64,000 nt of DNA, from positions 434,001 through 498,000 of the forward strand of contig NZ_CP069370.1 of assembly GCF_019623905.1 (NCBI RefSeq). Reading direction: 5' to 3'. Positions within the stretch are counted from its first letter, which is position 1; each line of letters begins with the position of its first letter. Positions 1 to 8,697 of this stretch are shown here, piece after piece. Origin of the DNA: Neotabrizicola shimadae. GTDB lineage: Bacteria; Pseudomonadota; Alphaproteobacteria; Rhodobacterales; Rhodobacteraceae. Below the pieces are notes generated by a model. The model made no database searches. It saw nothing but the letters and a program-made list of their open reading frames with translations, and was not told the origin of the DNA. A program made the translations under genes and the position numbers.

Positions 1-139
1 CGATGGTGGATTTGCCTGCGCCGTTTTCGCCCACGAGGGCCGTCACCTGACCGGGATACAGGTCAAGCTGAACGCCGGACAGCGCCTTGACGCCCGGGAA
101 TGACTTGGAAATGCCGCGCAGCGACAGGACGGGGTGCAT
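1..139 (-). CDS. rhaT: Sugar ABC transporter ATP-binding protein, partial (RhaT-like)
   Basis: Only the first 46 codons are present; the gene runs off the left edge. The translated start ([20 protein letters not shown]) is that of a carbohydrate ABC ATPase, and the Walker A motif GENGAGKST lies about residues 36-44. It would energise rhamnose import with the binding protein encoded just upstream on the same strand. The order rhaR-rhaS-rhaT is that of the rhizobial rhamnose locus, so RhaT (usually two fused ATPase domains of about 500 residues) is the likely identity. The N-terminus alone could not separate it from other CUT2 sugar ATPases; the assignment rests on neighbours. Confidence 0.75.
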   Translation of the reverse strand, partial: MHPVLSLRGISKSFPGVKALSGVQLDLYPGQVTALVGENGAGKSTI

Positions 140-163
140 CGGGACAACCTAGGAAGGAAAGGG

Positions 164-191
164 GCCCGGGCAGGGGAGCGACCGCCCGGGC
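164..191 (-). other. Intercistronic stem-loop between rhaS and rhaT
   Basis: GCCCGGGC at 164-171 is repeated at 184-191. The 8-mer is self-complementary, so the copies can pair across a 12-base loop. There is no T-run. Hairpins after a binding-protein gene commonly hold back degradation or transcription so that the binding protein is made in excess over the ATPase. That role is inferred. Confidence 0.45.
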
Positions 192-199
192 AAGGCCGA

Positions 200-1192
200 T
201 CAGAAGATCGACGAGAACTGGTCGATGTTCGAGGCGTCGTAGACGAAGGGATCGGCCATCGCGCCTTCGTTGTTGGCATCAAGCTTGACAGCACCCATGC
301 GGCCCATCGGGATTTCTGCATCAGGCGCAGCGGTCGCCTTGCCGGTGGCAAGCGCGTAGGCGATCATCGTGGCGGAATAGCCCAGGTCGATCGGGTTCCA
401 GATCGCGAAGGACTTGGATGCGCCCGATTTCACATGGCCCGCCATTTCCGACGGCAGGCCAAGCCCGGTCACGTTGATCTGCCCGACCTTGCCCGCATCG
501 GTCACGGCCTGGGCAGCTGCCACGATGCCCACAGAGGTCGGCGCGATGATGGCCTTCAGGTTCGGGTAGGTCTGCATCAGGCCCTGGGCTTCCCGATACG
601 ACTTGTCGGCCAGATCGTCGCCGTAGACGGTGCCCACCACGGTGATGCCGGGGTAGTTGCCCATGACCTTGTTCATCTCTTCGATCCAGATGTTCTGGTT
701 CGTGGCGGTGGCGCTGGCCGAAAGCACGGCAACCTCGCCGCCTTCGGGCAGGTTGTCGGCGGCCAGCTTGATGATCATGTTGCCGATCAGCGGGTTGGAC
801 GACGGGTTCAGGTGCATCTGCCGGCCTTCCGGCGCAACGCCCGAATCCCACGAGATGACGGTGATGCCGCGATCCATTGCCTTCTTCAGCGCGGGAACCA
901 GCGCGTCGCGGTCATTGGCCGAGATGGCGATGGCGTTCACGCCCTGGGCGATCAGGGCGTTGATGACCTCGATCTGGCCTTCGGCGGTGGTGTCGGTCGG
1001 GCCGGTGTAGATGATCTCCACATCACCCAGTTCCTTGGCCGCTTCTTCCGCGCCCTTGGCGGCGGCCTCGAAGAAGCCGATGCCAAGAGCCTTGGGCACC
1101 AGCGCGATCTTCACCGTCTCGGCCCAGGCCGCCCCGGACATCAGGGCGGTGGCCAGCGCCGCCGTCGTCAAGGCCTTCTTCAGGATGCTCAT
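200..1192 (-). CDS. rhaS: Rhamnose ABC transporter periplasmic substrate-binding protein
   Basis: 330 residues. A signal peptide (basic start, hydrophobic core, AWA cleavage site about residue 24) is followed by a periplasmic-binding-protein fold of the ribose/galactose type (LacI-like, CUT2 class), with segments such as AIAISANDRDALVPALKKA and VISWDSG typical of sugar-binding proteins that accompany rhamnose. It captures sugar in the periplasm and delivers it to the RhaP/Q permeases and RhaT ATPase, which lie beyond the edge. AGGGAGGA lies just before the ATG. It is 30 bases downstream of rhaR and probably co-transcribed with it. Sugar specificity is inferred from rhaR, rhaD and rhaI alongside. 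Confidence 0.88.
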   Translation of the reverse strand: MSILKKALTTAALATALMSGAAWAETVKIALVPKALGIGFFEAAAKGAEEAAKELGDVEIIYTGPTDTTAEGQIEVINALIAQGVNAIAISANDRDALVPALKKAMDRGITVISWDSGVAPEGRQMHLNPSSNPLIGNMIIKLAADNLPEGGEVAVLSASATATNQNIWIEEMNKVMGNYPGITVVGTVYGDDLADKSYREAQGLMQTYPNLKAIIAPTSVGIVAAAQAVTDAGKVGQINVTGLGLPSEMAGHVKSGASKSFAIWNPIDLGYSATMIAYALATGKATAAPDAEIPMGRMGAVKLDANNEGAMADPFVYDASNIDQFSSIF

Positions 1193-1222
1193 TGTTTCCT
1201 CCCTCTGAGCGTTGGTTGCGCC

Positions 1223-2032
1223 TTACCCTTGTTCGGCGCGGGTTTGCCTGTCGATGGCGCCGACCTGCGCCACGATCAGTCTCACATCCGCCGCATCGAG
1301 CATCTGCGCGTCGCGGTCGGTGATGCCATCGTCGGTGATGACGGTATGGATGCGGCTCAGCGGGCAGAGCAGAAGGCTCGACCGCTGGCCGAACTTCGAG
1401 CTGTCGGCCAGCACGATCAATTCGTCCGCCTGCCCGATCAGTTTCTGTTCTGCCTGCACCAGCAGGGGGTCGCCCTCCATCAGGCCAAGCGGCCCGAGGC
1501 CCCGACAGCCCATGAACATCCGGCGGCCATAGAAATGGCGGCTGCCGTCATCGGTGAAGGGCGAAAGGATGATGTTCTGTTCGCGGTAGATGGCGCCGCC
1601 AGGTAGAAGCACCGTGTTGCGCGAGTGCTTCAGAAGGTGCTCGGCAATCGGGAAGCTGTTGGTGAAGACCTGGCAACGCTTGGCCGAAAGCGGGTGGACC
1701 ATCTGAAAGGTCGTGGTGCCACCGTTGATGATGATGGCATCGCCATCGGCGCACAGGTCCACGGCAGCCCTGGCAATGGCCCGCTTCTGGGCCAGGCGGA
1801 TGCCCTCTTCCACCGCGAAGGGGCGGGCGTTGATGCCCACGAACTGCGGCGGCGCAATGCTTTCGGCCCCGCCACGCACTCGGCGCAGCTTTTTCTGAAC
1901 ATGAAGGGTGGCGATGTCGCGGCGGATTGTTGCCTCGCTGGCGCCGGTCAGCGTCACCAGATCGCCCACCGTGGCGACCGGGCGCTCCTGCACCGCGGAC
2001 AAGATAAGCCTGTGCCGTTCGCTTTCGTGCAT
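1223..2032 (-). CDS. rhaR: DeoR-family transcriptional regulator of rhamnose genes
   Basis: 269 residues. The N-terminal DeoR winged helix-turn-helix spans about residues 6-58 (GDLVTLTGASEATIRRDIATL, with the adjacent RRVRGGAES). The rest is a DeoR-type sugar-phosphate-sensing domain with the characteristic INGGTTT segment. It heads the leftward rhaRST operon and faces rhaD. Rhizobial RhaR of this family controls rhamnose uptake and catabolism, and the 11-base inverted repeat in the 162-base divergent region is the obvious candidate site. GGAGGA precedes the ATG. Whether it represses or activates cannot be read from sequence. Confidence 0.85.
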   Translation of the reverse strand: MHESERHRLILSAVQERPVATVGDLVTLTGASEATIRRDIATLHVQKKLRRVRGGAESIAPPQFVGINARPFAVEEGIRLAQKRAIARAAVDLCADGDAIIINGGTTTFQMVHPLSAKRCQVFTNSFPIAEHLLKHSRNTVLLPGGAIYREQNIILSPFTDDGSRHFYGRRMFMGCRGLGPLGLMEGDPLLVQAEQKLIGQADELIVLADSSKFGQRSSLLLCPLSRIHTVITDDGITDRDAQMLDAADVRLIVAQVGAIDRQTRAEQG

Positions 2033-2084
2033 CCCGTCCTCCCTGCGACAAACTTTCCCGCAGAATCGCTCACTGTCAATCAGT

Positions 2085-2125
2085 TTCGATCATGCGATGA
2101 AATTCTGCGGTGCAGCATGATCGAA
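2085..2125. promoter_or_regulatory. Candidate RhaR operator in the rhaR/rhaD divergent region
   Basis: TTCGATCATGC at 2085-2095 and its exact reverse complement GCATGATCGAA at 2115-2125 form an 11-base inverted repeat separated by 19 bases. A related ATGATCG recurs at 2127-2133. It lies midway between the diverging rhaR and rhaD, the expected place for a DeoR-family dimer or tetramer. A second perfect 12-base palindrome (GCCAAGCTTGGC, 2152-2163) lies nearer rhaD. Binding by RhaR is inference from position and symmetry. Confidence 0.6.
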
Positions 2126-2194
2126 GATGATCGTTTGTGATTGACTTGATGGCCAAGCTTGGCACATTTGCCACAACACGAGAGGGAGGATTCC

Positions 2195-4294
2195 ATGACT
2201 GCCGCACCCGGTCCCCGGCTTCAGAACCTTTGGGATGACAACAGGGCCAAGGGGATGAGCGAGCCGGAGAAGCTCCTGTATCGCTCGAATCTCCTCGGCT
2301 CGGACAAGCGGATCACCAACTACGGCGGGGGCAATACGTCGGCCAAGGTGACCGAAACCGATCCGCTGACCGGCCAGCCGGTCGAGGTGCTTTGGGTCAA
2401 GGGATCGGGCGGGGATGTCGGGTCCATCAAGATGGACGGTTTCGCCACGCTCTACATGGATAAGCTGCGCGCACTGAAGGGCGTGTACAAGGGCGTCCAC
2501 ATGGAAGACGAGATGGTGGGGTATCTGCCCCACTGCACCTTCAACCTGAACCCTCGCGCGGCCTCGATCGACACACCGCTGCACGCCTATGTGCCGCGGG
2601 CCCACGTCGATCACATGCATCCTGATGCGATCATCGCCATCGCGGCCTCGAAGAACTCGCGCGAGCTGACACAGCGCATCTTCGGTGACGAGATCGGCTG
2701 GCTGCCGTGGAAGCGGCCGGGTTACGAGCTTGGCCTCTGGCTGGAAAAGTTCTGCGTGGAAAACCCCGAGGCCAAGGGTGTCGTTCTGGAAAGCCATGGG
2801 CTCTTCACCTGGGATGACGATGCGAAGGCGTGCTACGAGCTGACGCTGGCCACCATCCAGAAGGCGATGGACTGGTTCGCTGCCGAAACCGCGGGCAAGG
2901 CTGTTTTCGGCGGCGCGAAACACGCCGCCCTTCCCGCGGACCAGCGTCGGGCGGTTGCCGCGCGCCTGATGCCGGCGATCCGCGGCATGATCTCGGGCCT
3001 GCACCCGATGGTCGGCCATTTCGACGACCAGCCGGCGGTTCTGGATTTCGTGAACTCGGTCAAGCTGGAACCGCTGGCCGCGCTTGGTACCTCGTGCCCC
3101 GACCACTTCCTGCGCACCAAGATCCGCCCGCTGGTTGTGGGCTTCGATCCGGGCAACCCCGATCTGGATGCCACGCTCGCCGCGCTGAAGGGTGAGGTCG
3201 AGGCCTACCGCGATGGCTATGCCGCCTACTACGACCGCTGCAAGCACCCCGACAGCCCGCCGCTGCGCGACCCAAATGCGGTGGTCTATCTGGTGCCGGG
3301 CGTGGGCATGATCACCTTCGCCAAGGACAAGGCCACCGCCCGCATCTCCGGCGAGTTCTATGTCAACGCCATCAACGTGATGCGGGGCGCGGATACGGTC
3401 AGCGAATACTGCGGCCTTCCGGAACAGGAAGCCTTCGATATCGAATACTGGCTGCTGGAAGAGGCAAAGCTGCAGCGGATGCCCAAGCCCAAGTCGCTGG
3501 CCGGCCGCATTGCGCTGGTTACCGGCGGGGCGGGCGGCATCGGCTCGGCCACGGCCGACCGCATGCTGCGCGAGGGGGCCTGCGTGCTGCTGGCCGATAT
3601 CGACGCCGAGGCGCTGGACCGGACCGCGCAAAACCTGTCGGGCCGGCATGGCCGCGACGTCGTGCGCACCGTTTCGATGAACGTGACCAAGGAGGAAGAG
3701 GTCATCGCTGCGCTTGCCCATGCGGCAGCCGAATTCGGCGGGATCGACATCCTGGTGTCGAATGCGGGCATCGCCTCGTCGGCGCCGGTCGAACAGACCA
3801 CGCTGGAACTGTGGAACCGCAACATGGACATCCTGTCCACCGGCTACTTCCTTGTCAGCCGCGAGACATTCAAGGTGTTGCGCGCGCAAGGGATGGGCGG
3901 GTCCGTGATCTTCGTCGCGTCGAAGAACGGCCTCGCCGCCAGCCCGAACGCCAGCGCCTACTGCACCGCCAAGGCAGCCGAAATCCATCTGGCCCGCTGC
4001 CTGGCGCTGGAAGGGGCCGAGGCGGGCATCCGTGTGAACGTGGTGAACCCAGATGCCGTGCTGCGCGGGTCGAAAATCTGGTCGGGCGAATGGCTGGACC
4101 AGCGCGCCTCGACCTACAAGACCGACAAGGAAGGCCTGGAAGAGATGTACCGCCAGCGGTCCATGCTGAAGCGGTCGGTCTTCCCCGAGGACATTGCCGA
4201 GGGGGTCTATTTCTTCGCCTCGGACCTGTCCTCGAAATCGACCGGGAACATCCTGAACGTCGATGCCGGAAACGTCCAGGCGTTCACGAGGTAA
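2195..4294 (+). CDS. rhaD: Bifunctional rhamnulose-1-phosphate aldolase / lactaldehyde dehydrogenase
   Basis: 699 residues from the ATG at 2195, preceded by AGGGAGGA; an in-frame ATG 36 bases earlier has no such site. The N-terminal half is a class II aldolase/adducin domain: YGGGNTSAKV near residue 43, a His-rich metal-binding stretch HVDHMH at 137-142, and LESHGLFTW. The C-terminal part is a short-chain dehydrogenase with the nucleotide-binding loop TGGAGGIGSA from 443 and catalytic Y589/K593 in AYCTAKAAE. The aldolase splits rhamnulose-1-phosphate into DHAP and L-lactaldehyde, and the second domain probably oxidises the lactaldehyde. This fusion is the known rhizobial RhaD architecture. 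rhaI follows 4 bases later. Confidence 0.93.
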   Translation: MTAAPGPRLQNLWDDNRAKGMSEPEKLLYRSNLLGSDKRITNYGGGNTSAKVTETDPLTGQPVEVLWVKGSGGDVGSIKMDGFATLYMDKLRALKGVYKGVHMEDEMVGYLPHCTFNLNPRAASIDTPLHAYVPRAHVDHMHPDAIIAIAASKNSRELTQRIFGDEIGWLPWKRPGYELGLWLEKFCVENPEAKGVVLESHGLFTWDDDAKACYELTLATIQKAMDWFAAETAGKAVFGGAKHAALPADQRRAVAARLMPAIRGMISGLHPMVGHFDDQPAVLDFVNSVKLEPLAALGTSCPDHFLRTKIRPLVVGFDPGNPDLDATLAALKGEVEAYRDGYAAYYDRCKHPDSPPLRDPNAVVYLVPGVGMITFAKDKATARISGEFYVNAINVMRGADTVSEYCGLPEQEAFDIEYWLLEEAKLQRMPKPKSLAGRIALVTGGAGGIGSATADRMLREGACVLLADIDAEALDRTAQNLSGRHGRDVVRTVSMNVTKEEEVIAALAHAAAEFGGIDILVSNAGIASSAPVEQTTLELWNRNMDILSTGYFLVSRETFKVLRAQGMGGSVIFVASKNGLAASPNASAYCTAKAAEIHLARCLALEGAEAGIRVNVVNPDAVLRGSKIWSGEWLDQRASTYKTDKEGLEEMYRQRSMLKRSVFPEDIAEGVYFFASDLSSKSTGNILNVDAGNVQAFTR

Positions 4295-4298
4295 ACCC

Positions 4299-5573
4299 AT
4301 GATCCCGCAAGACATCCTCGCCCAGGACAATGAGGCCCACCTTCCCGCGCTGAAGGCCGATTACGAGGCACTTGGCGCGCATCTGGCCCGTCGCGGCATC
4401 GACATCGGCGCGATCAAGGCCAAGGTCGCCGCCTACAAGGTGGCCGTTCCCAGCTGGGGTGTGGGCACCGGCGGCACCCGCTTTGCCCGCTTCCCCGGCG
4501 AGGGCGAGCCGCGCCACATCTTCGACAAGCTGGAGGATTGCGGCGTCATCCACGCGCTGACCCGCGCCACACCTGCGGTCAGCCTGCATATCCCTTGGGA
4601 CAAGGCCCCCGCAGCAGACCTGAGGGCAAAGGCCGAAGAGCTTGGCCTTGGCTTCGACGCGATGAACTCAAACACCTTCCAGGACCAGCCGCAGCAGCCC
4701 CTGTCCTACAAGTACGGCTCCCTGTCCCATACCGATGCCGCAACCCGCGCCCAAGCGGTCGAGCACAATCTGGAGTGCATCGAGATCGGCCAGGCGCTCG
4801 GCTCGAAGGCGCTGACCGTCTGGATCGGGGATGGCACCAATTTTCCCGGACAGCAGGACCTGACGCGCCAGTTCGAACGCTATCTGGATGCTGTGCGCCA
4901 GATCTATGCGCGCTTGCCCGCAGACTGGCGGCTCTTCACCGAACACAAGATGTACGAGCCCGCCTTCTATTCCACGGTGGTGCAAGACTGGGGCACCAAC
5001 TACCTGATTGCGAAGGAATTGGGTGACAAGGCCTTCTGCCTCGTGGACCTGGGCCACCACGCGCCCAACACCAACATCGAACAGATCGTCGCGCGGCTGA
5101 TCCAGTTCGGCAAGCTTGGCGGCTTCCACTTCAACGACTCCAAGTATGGCGACGACGACCTCGACACCGCGTCGATCGCGCCTTACCGGCTGTTCCTCGT
5201 GTTCAACGAGCTTGTTGCGGCCGAGGGTAAGCCGGGGTTCGACCCGGCGCACATGCTGGACCAAAGCCACAACGTCACCGACCCGATCGAAAGCCTGATG
5301 CTTTCGGCGATGGAGGTGCAGCGGGCCTATGCGCTGGCTTCGCTGGTGGACCGGGCGGCGCTGACCGGAGCGCAAGAGGCGAACGACGCCATCGCCGCCA
5401 CGCAAGAGATGAAGCGCGCCTTCCGGACCGATGTGGAGCCGATCCTGGCGATGGCTCGGCTGGAACAGGGCGGCGCCATTGATCCTGTATCGGCCTATCG
5501 CCGGGCCGGCTACCGCGCGAAGGTCGCGGCTGTGCGGCCCCGGTCGGTGGCGGGCGGCGGCGGCATCGTCTGA
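4299..5573 (+). CDS. rhaI: L-rhamnose isomerase (rhizobial RhaI type)
   Basis: 424 residues from the ATG at 4299, 4 bases after rhaD stops, so the two genes are translated from one message. It is a TIM-barrel sugar isomerase of the catabolic RhaI family, not the E. coli RhaA type. Acidic and His segments expected at the metal site are present (TEHKMYEPAF, VDLGHHAPNTN, GGFHFNDSKYGDDDLD). It converts L-rhamnose to L-rhamnulose. The kinase (RhaK) that should act between RhaI and RhaD is not in the window and may lie beyond the left edge with the rest of rhaT. An upstream in-frame ATG at 4263 would overlap rhaD and is less likely. Confidence 0.92.
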   Translation: MIPQDILAQDNEAHLPALKADYEALGAHLARRGIDIGAIKAKVAAYKVAVPSWGVGTGGTRFARFPGEGEPRHIFDKLEDCGVIHALTRATPAVSLHIPWDKAPAADLRAKAEELGLGFDAMNSNTFQDQPQQPLSYKYGSLSHTDAATRAQAVEHNLECIEIGQALGSKALTVWIGDGTNFPGQQDLTRQFERYLDAVRQIYARLPADWRLFTEHKMYEPAFYSTVVQDWGTNYLIAKELGDKAFCLVDLGHHAPNTNIEQIVARLIQFGKLGGFHFNDSKYGDDDLDTASIAPYRLFLVFNELVAAEGKPGFDPAHMLDQSHNVTDPIESLMLSAMEVQRAYALASLVDRAALTGAQEANDAIAATQEMKRAFRTDVEPILAMARLEQGGAIDPVSAYRRAGYRAKVAAVRPRSVAGGGGIV

Positions 5574-5580
5574 ACTGCCA

Positions 5581-5603
5581 CCGGTTTCCGCCTCGGAAAC
5601 CGG
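5581..5603 (+). terminator. Hairpin after rhaI
   Basis: CCGGTTTCCG and CGGAAACCGG form a perfect 10-base stem with a 3-base loop, 8 bases after the rhaI stop. It is followed by a run of nine C (5610-5618), not T, so it is a plausible transcript end but not a classic intrinsic terminator. Confidence 0.5.
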
Positions 5604-5674
5604 ATCCCGCCCCCCCCCGGTGGACAGTCCCCCGCGGCCGGTCTACCAAGCGGCAGCGCGATGGGGGGCGGACC

Positions 5675-7099
5675 ATGCTGGAATCTTATCCGAAAATCGA
5701 AGTCGAGGATCCCTTCGGCGTCCCGCCCGATACGCTTGGCCTGTCCGCCGACGAGATGCGGCGCCTTGGATACCGCGTGGTGGATCTGGTGGTCGACCGG
5801 GCGATGCGGCGCAACCAGGAACATGCCATTCTGGAGGCCAGCCCGGCCGAGCTTCTGGCGCGCTTGGGCGGACCCCTTCCCGAGGAGCCCGGCGACCCCG
5901 ACGCCGCGCTGGAACTGATGGCCGAAGTCGCGCTGAGCCACCAGCAGCACGGCGACCATCCCCGCTACTTCGCCCGCGTCCCGGGCCCTGCCTCGTTCGC
6001 GGCAATTCTGGGCGAGTGGATGGGCACCGGCTTCAACACCATTGCCGCCAGCTGGGGCGGGGGCTCGGGACCGGCTGCGGTGGAGATGACGGTGTGCCGC
6101 TGGATCGCCGAGCTTCTGGGGATGCCGCCCGAGACCGAGGGCGTGCTGGTCTCGGGCGGGTCGCTTGGCAATCTGACGGCCTTTGCCGTGGCGCGGTCGG
6201 AAAACGGGCCGGGCGTGGCCTATCTGACCGACCAGACCCATTCCTCGCTGCCGCGTGACCTTCGGGCGCTTGGCTGGGCCGAGGAGGACATCCGCATCCT
6301 GCCGGCCGGTGCTGGCCTGCGCATGGATTTGGCGGATCTGCGGGCGGCCATCGCGGCGGACAAGGCGGCGGGGCGGCGGCCGGCGCTGGTGATCGCGACG
6401 GCCGGGTCCACCAACACCGGGGCGGTCGATCCGCTGGAGGGGATCGCGGACCTATGCCGCGACGAGGGGCTGTGGTTCCATGTGGACGGCGCGTACGGCG
6501 GGCCCGCCGCGCTGGTGCCCGAGGGGCGCGCGGCGCTCGCCGGGATGGAGCGGGCGGATTCCGTGGTACTGGACCCGCACAAGTGGCTGTTCCAGCCGTA
6601 TGATGTGGGGGTCTGCCTCGTGACCCGGCCGGCGGCATTGGAGCGGGCCTTTGCGATGCACCCGGAATATCTGAAGGATGTGCAGGCCACGACGGGGGCG
6701 GTGAACTTCGGGAACCGGTCGCTGGAGCTGACGCGGCGGTCGCGGGCCTTGAAGCTCTGGATGTCGCTTCGGACCTATGGGGCGAAGCGGTTCCGCGAGG
6801 CGGTGCGCGCGGGTATCCGGACGGCGGAGCTGGCCGAGAGGTTGCTTCGGGCCGATCCGGCGACCTGGGAGGTGGTGACGCCGGCCCAGATCGGGATCGT
6901 CTGCTTTGCCTTCCGGGGGGCGAAGCCGGGGGAACATGCGGCGGCGGCCAAGGCGGTGTCGGACTCGGGCTTTGCCTGCGTGACCTCGACCAGCCTGCAG
7001 GGGCAAAGCGCCCTGAGGCTGTGCACCATCAACCCGCTGACCACCGAGGCCGACATTGCCGAGACCCTGCGGCGGCTGGCCGCGGCCCGGCCGGGGTGA
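5675..7099 (+). CDS. Pyridoxal-phosphate-dependent decarboxylase (aromatic-amino-acid decarboxylase family)
   Basis: 474 residues, the usual length of group II PLP decarboxylases. The cofactor lysine is K303 in VLDPHKWLFQPYDVG, and the upstream HVDGAYGGPAAL supplies the PLP-binding Asp. The N-terminal part (GVPPDTLGLSADEMRRLGYRVVDLVVD) and the substrate-gate region (YFARVPGPASFAAILGEWM) match the aromatic-L-amino-acid / tryptophan-tyrosine decarboxylase family. It should release CO2 from an amino acid to give an amine, but the substrate cannot be told from sequence. GGGGCGGA precedes the ATG. It is separated from rhaI by a hairpin and a C-run and probably has its own promoter. Confidence 0.85.
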   Translation: MLESYPKIEVEDPFGVPPDTLGLSADEMRRLGYRVVDLVVDRAMRRNQEHAILEASPAELLARLGGPLPEEPGDPDAALELMAEVALSHQQHGDHPRYFARVPGPASFAAILGEWMGTGFNTIAASWGGGSGPAAVEMTVCRWIAELLGMPPETEGVLVSGGSLGNLTAFAVARSENGPGVAYLTDQTHSSLPRDLRALGWAEEDIRILPAGAGLRMDLADLRAAIAADKAAGRRPALVIATAGSTNTGAVDPLEGIADLCRDEGLWFHVDGAYGGPAALVPEGRAALAGMERADSVVLDPHKWLFQPYDVGVCLVTRPAALERAFAMHPEYLKDVQATTGAVNFGNRSLELTRRSRALKLWMSLRTYGAKRFREAVRAGIRTAELAERLLRADPATWEVVTPAQIGIVCFAFRGAKPGEHAAAAKAVSDSGFACVTSTSLQGQSALRLCTINPLTTEADIAETLRRLAAARPG

Positions 7100-7102
7100 G
7101 GG

Positions 7103-7187
7103 GCGTCCGAGCTCGGACGCTTGCTCGGACATAATGAAATCAATGACTTGCGATTCCGCTTTAACTTGGACTTAACACTTGTCCGAG
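7103..7187. promoter_or_regulatory. Cluster of GTCCGAG motifs in the gap before the Ntn-hydrolase gene
   Basis: An 18-base perfect palindrome (GCGTCCGAGCTCGGACGC) lies at 7103-7120 right after the decarboxylase stop. CTCGGACA recurs at 7124-7131, and its complement TGTCCGAG at 7180-7187. The stretch between is AT-rich (7131-7180). The arrangement resembles a terminator plus an operator cluster for the gene at 7330. No regulator can be named. Confidence 0.4.
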
Positions 7188-7329
7188 GCCGCGGACCCGA
7201 CATCATTCGACAGCTTGCCACGACAATGCCATGATCCGGGCCATGTCCGGCCTGCCCGGACTGCCACAACCCAAGGCTGAGATGTGGGCCCGTTCCGCGC
7301 CCCCTTGAACCGTCACGAGGAGCCGTCCG

Positions 7330-8430
7330 ATGCTGAAATCCCTGCTTGCCTCTGTTGCCCTGCTGGCCGGCGCCCATGCGGGCCTGGCCTGCACCGCCGT
7401 GGACATCCTGGCCGCCGACAAGACCATGATCGCGGGCCGCACCATGGAATGGGCCTTCGACATGAAGTGGACGCTGGTCGGCCAGCCCGCCGGCACCGAA
7501 CTGACCCTGACCGCGCCGCCCGACACCGGCCTGCCCGCCAAGACGGTGAAGACGACATACGGCGTCATGGGGATCAGCGCCGAGATCTTTCCGGGCGGGG
7601 CGATCATCGAGGGCCAGAACACCGCGGGCCTTGGCATGAGCGGGAACTTCCTGCCGGGCTTTACCGAATACCAGACGGTGACGAAGGACGACACCGAATA
7701 TGTCTCGGTCCTGGGCTTTGGCGCCTGGGCGCTGGGCACCCATGCCACCGTGGCCGAACTGCGCGAGGCGCTGCCCAAGATCAAGGTCTGGGCCGATTCC
7801 TCGCTGCCGAGCGGGCCGACGCCGCCGGACATCCATGTCGTCTTCACCGACCGTACCGGCGACGGGATCGTGGTGGAATTCGTGAACGGCGAAGTGCAGA
7901 TCCACGACAACGTGGCGCATGTGCTGACCAATGCGCCGACCTATGACTGGCACCTGACCAATGCCCGCAACTACCTGAGCCTGAGCACGGTGGGCGTGCC
8001 AGAGATCACGCTGGGCACCGCCAATGTCACCGCGATTGGCCAGGGCGGCGGCATGATGGGCCTGCCGGGCGACTATACCCCGCCGTCGCGCTTCATCCGC
8101 GCGGCCTTCCTGCGCCACCACATCACCCCGCCCGCCACCGGGGCCGAGGCGATTCAGGCGGTGGACCACATCCTGAACACCGTCGACATCCCGCTGGGCA
8201 TCGCCCAAAGCAAGGACGGCGACCAGGTCGTGTCCGATTACACGCAGTGGGTGGCGATCAAGGACCTGACGAACAACCGCCTGCTGATTTCGGACTATGC
8301 GCACCGCACGAGCTTTGTCTCGATCGACCTGGACAAGGCGCTGGCCTCGGGCAAGGCGGGCGGCGTTCTGGTGACGGACCTGCCCTATCCCGACGGGGCG
8401 GTGGATGCGACGGAAGTGTTCGCGAAGTAG
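7330..8430 (+). CDS. Secreted linear-amide C-N hydrolase (choloylglycine hydrolase / penicillin V acylase family)
   Basis: 366 residues. A signal peptide ends exactly before Cys21 (AGLA|CTAVDIL). In this Ntn-hydrolase family the mature N-terminal Cys is the nucleophile, so export and activation would be one cut. The following Arg in AGRTMEW and the segments SGNFLPGF and NARNYL fit the family. It should hydrolyse a linear amide such as a bile salt, penicillin V or an N-acyl homoserine lactone; in a Rhodobacteraceae host acyl-amide or signal degradation is more likely than bile-salt hydrolysis, but that is a guess. GAGGAG stands before the ATG. The Cys could also be read as a lipobox, but the preceding residues (AGLA) fit one poorly. 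Confidence 0.85.
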   Translation: MLKSLLASVALLAGAHAGLACTAVDILAADKTMIAGRTMEWAFDMKWTLVGQPAGTELTLTAPPDTGLPAKTVKTTYGVMGISAEIFPGGAIIEGQNTAGLGMSGNFLPGFTEYQTVTKDDTEYVSVLGFGAWALGTHATVAELREALPKIKVWADSSLPSGPTPPDIHVVFTDRTGDGIVVEFVNGEVQIHDNVAHVLTNAPTYDWHLTNARNYLSLSTVGVPEITLGTANVTAIGQGGGMMGLPGDYTPPSRFIRAAFLRHHITPPATGAEAIQAVDHILNTVDIPLGIAQSKDGDQVVSDYTQWVAIKDLTNNRLLISDYAHRTSFVSIDLDKALASGKAGGVLVTDLPYPDGAVDATEVFAK

Positions 8431-8486
8431 GGGGGCACGTCCGGTTTCTCCTCTCAAGGCCCCCTTGCCAAGTCCCCCCTCCCCTG

Positions 8487-8511
8487 TCCCCTCCCCACAG
8501 GGGGGAGGGGA
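8487..8511. terminator. GC-rich hairpin in the convergent gap
   Basis: TCCCCTCCCC (8487-8496) and GGGGAGGGGA (8502-8511) pair perfectly around a 5-base loop. It lies 56 bases after the hydrolase stop in the gap facing a gene on the opposite strand. There is no T-run on either side, so termination is inferred from position. Confidence 0.4.
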
Positions 8512-8539
8512 AGCGCCTGGGATGGCGCGGGCCGGGCGA

Positions 8540-8680
8540 GCCCGAGGCCATTGCCTCGGGCGTTGTGGGCGGGTGACACGAGACCGCCCGTGCGCTTGGC
8601 GTTCAGGGAAACTGGATGGCCCCTTGGCAATTTGGGGGCCAAACGGCCAACCGCGTCGGTCGGGTGTCCACCGGACACCC
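8540..8680. repeat. Two further palindromes in the 8431-8797 gap
   Basis: GCCCGAGGC (8540-8548) pairs with GCCTCGGGC (8553-8561), and GGGTGTCC (8662-8669) pairs with GGACACCC (8673-8680). Both are perfect short hairpins. With the neighbouring elements they make this 367-base non-coding gap unusually palindromic. No gene was seen in it. Confidence 0.5.
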
Positions 8681-8697
8681 GCCTTGTCGGTGCGAGG

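Noticed and set aside
134-1606. 490-residue plus-strand frame opposite rhaS and rhaR
   Set aside because: It is antisense to two genes with clear signal peptide and DNA-binding motifs, and its translation shows no domain. High-GC DNA keeps such frames open.
5610-5618. Nine-C run as a phase-variation tract
   Set aside because: It lies outside any gene and 57 bases before the next start. Nothing links it to switching, though length should be checked in reads.
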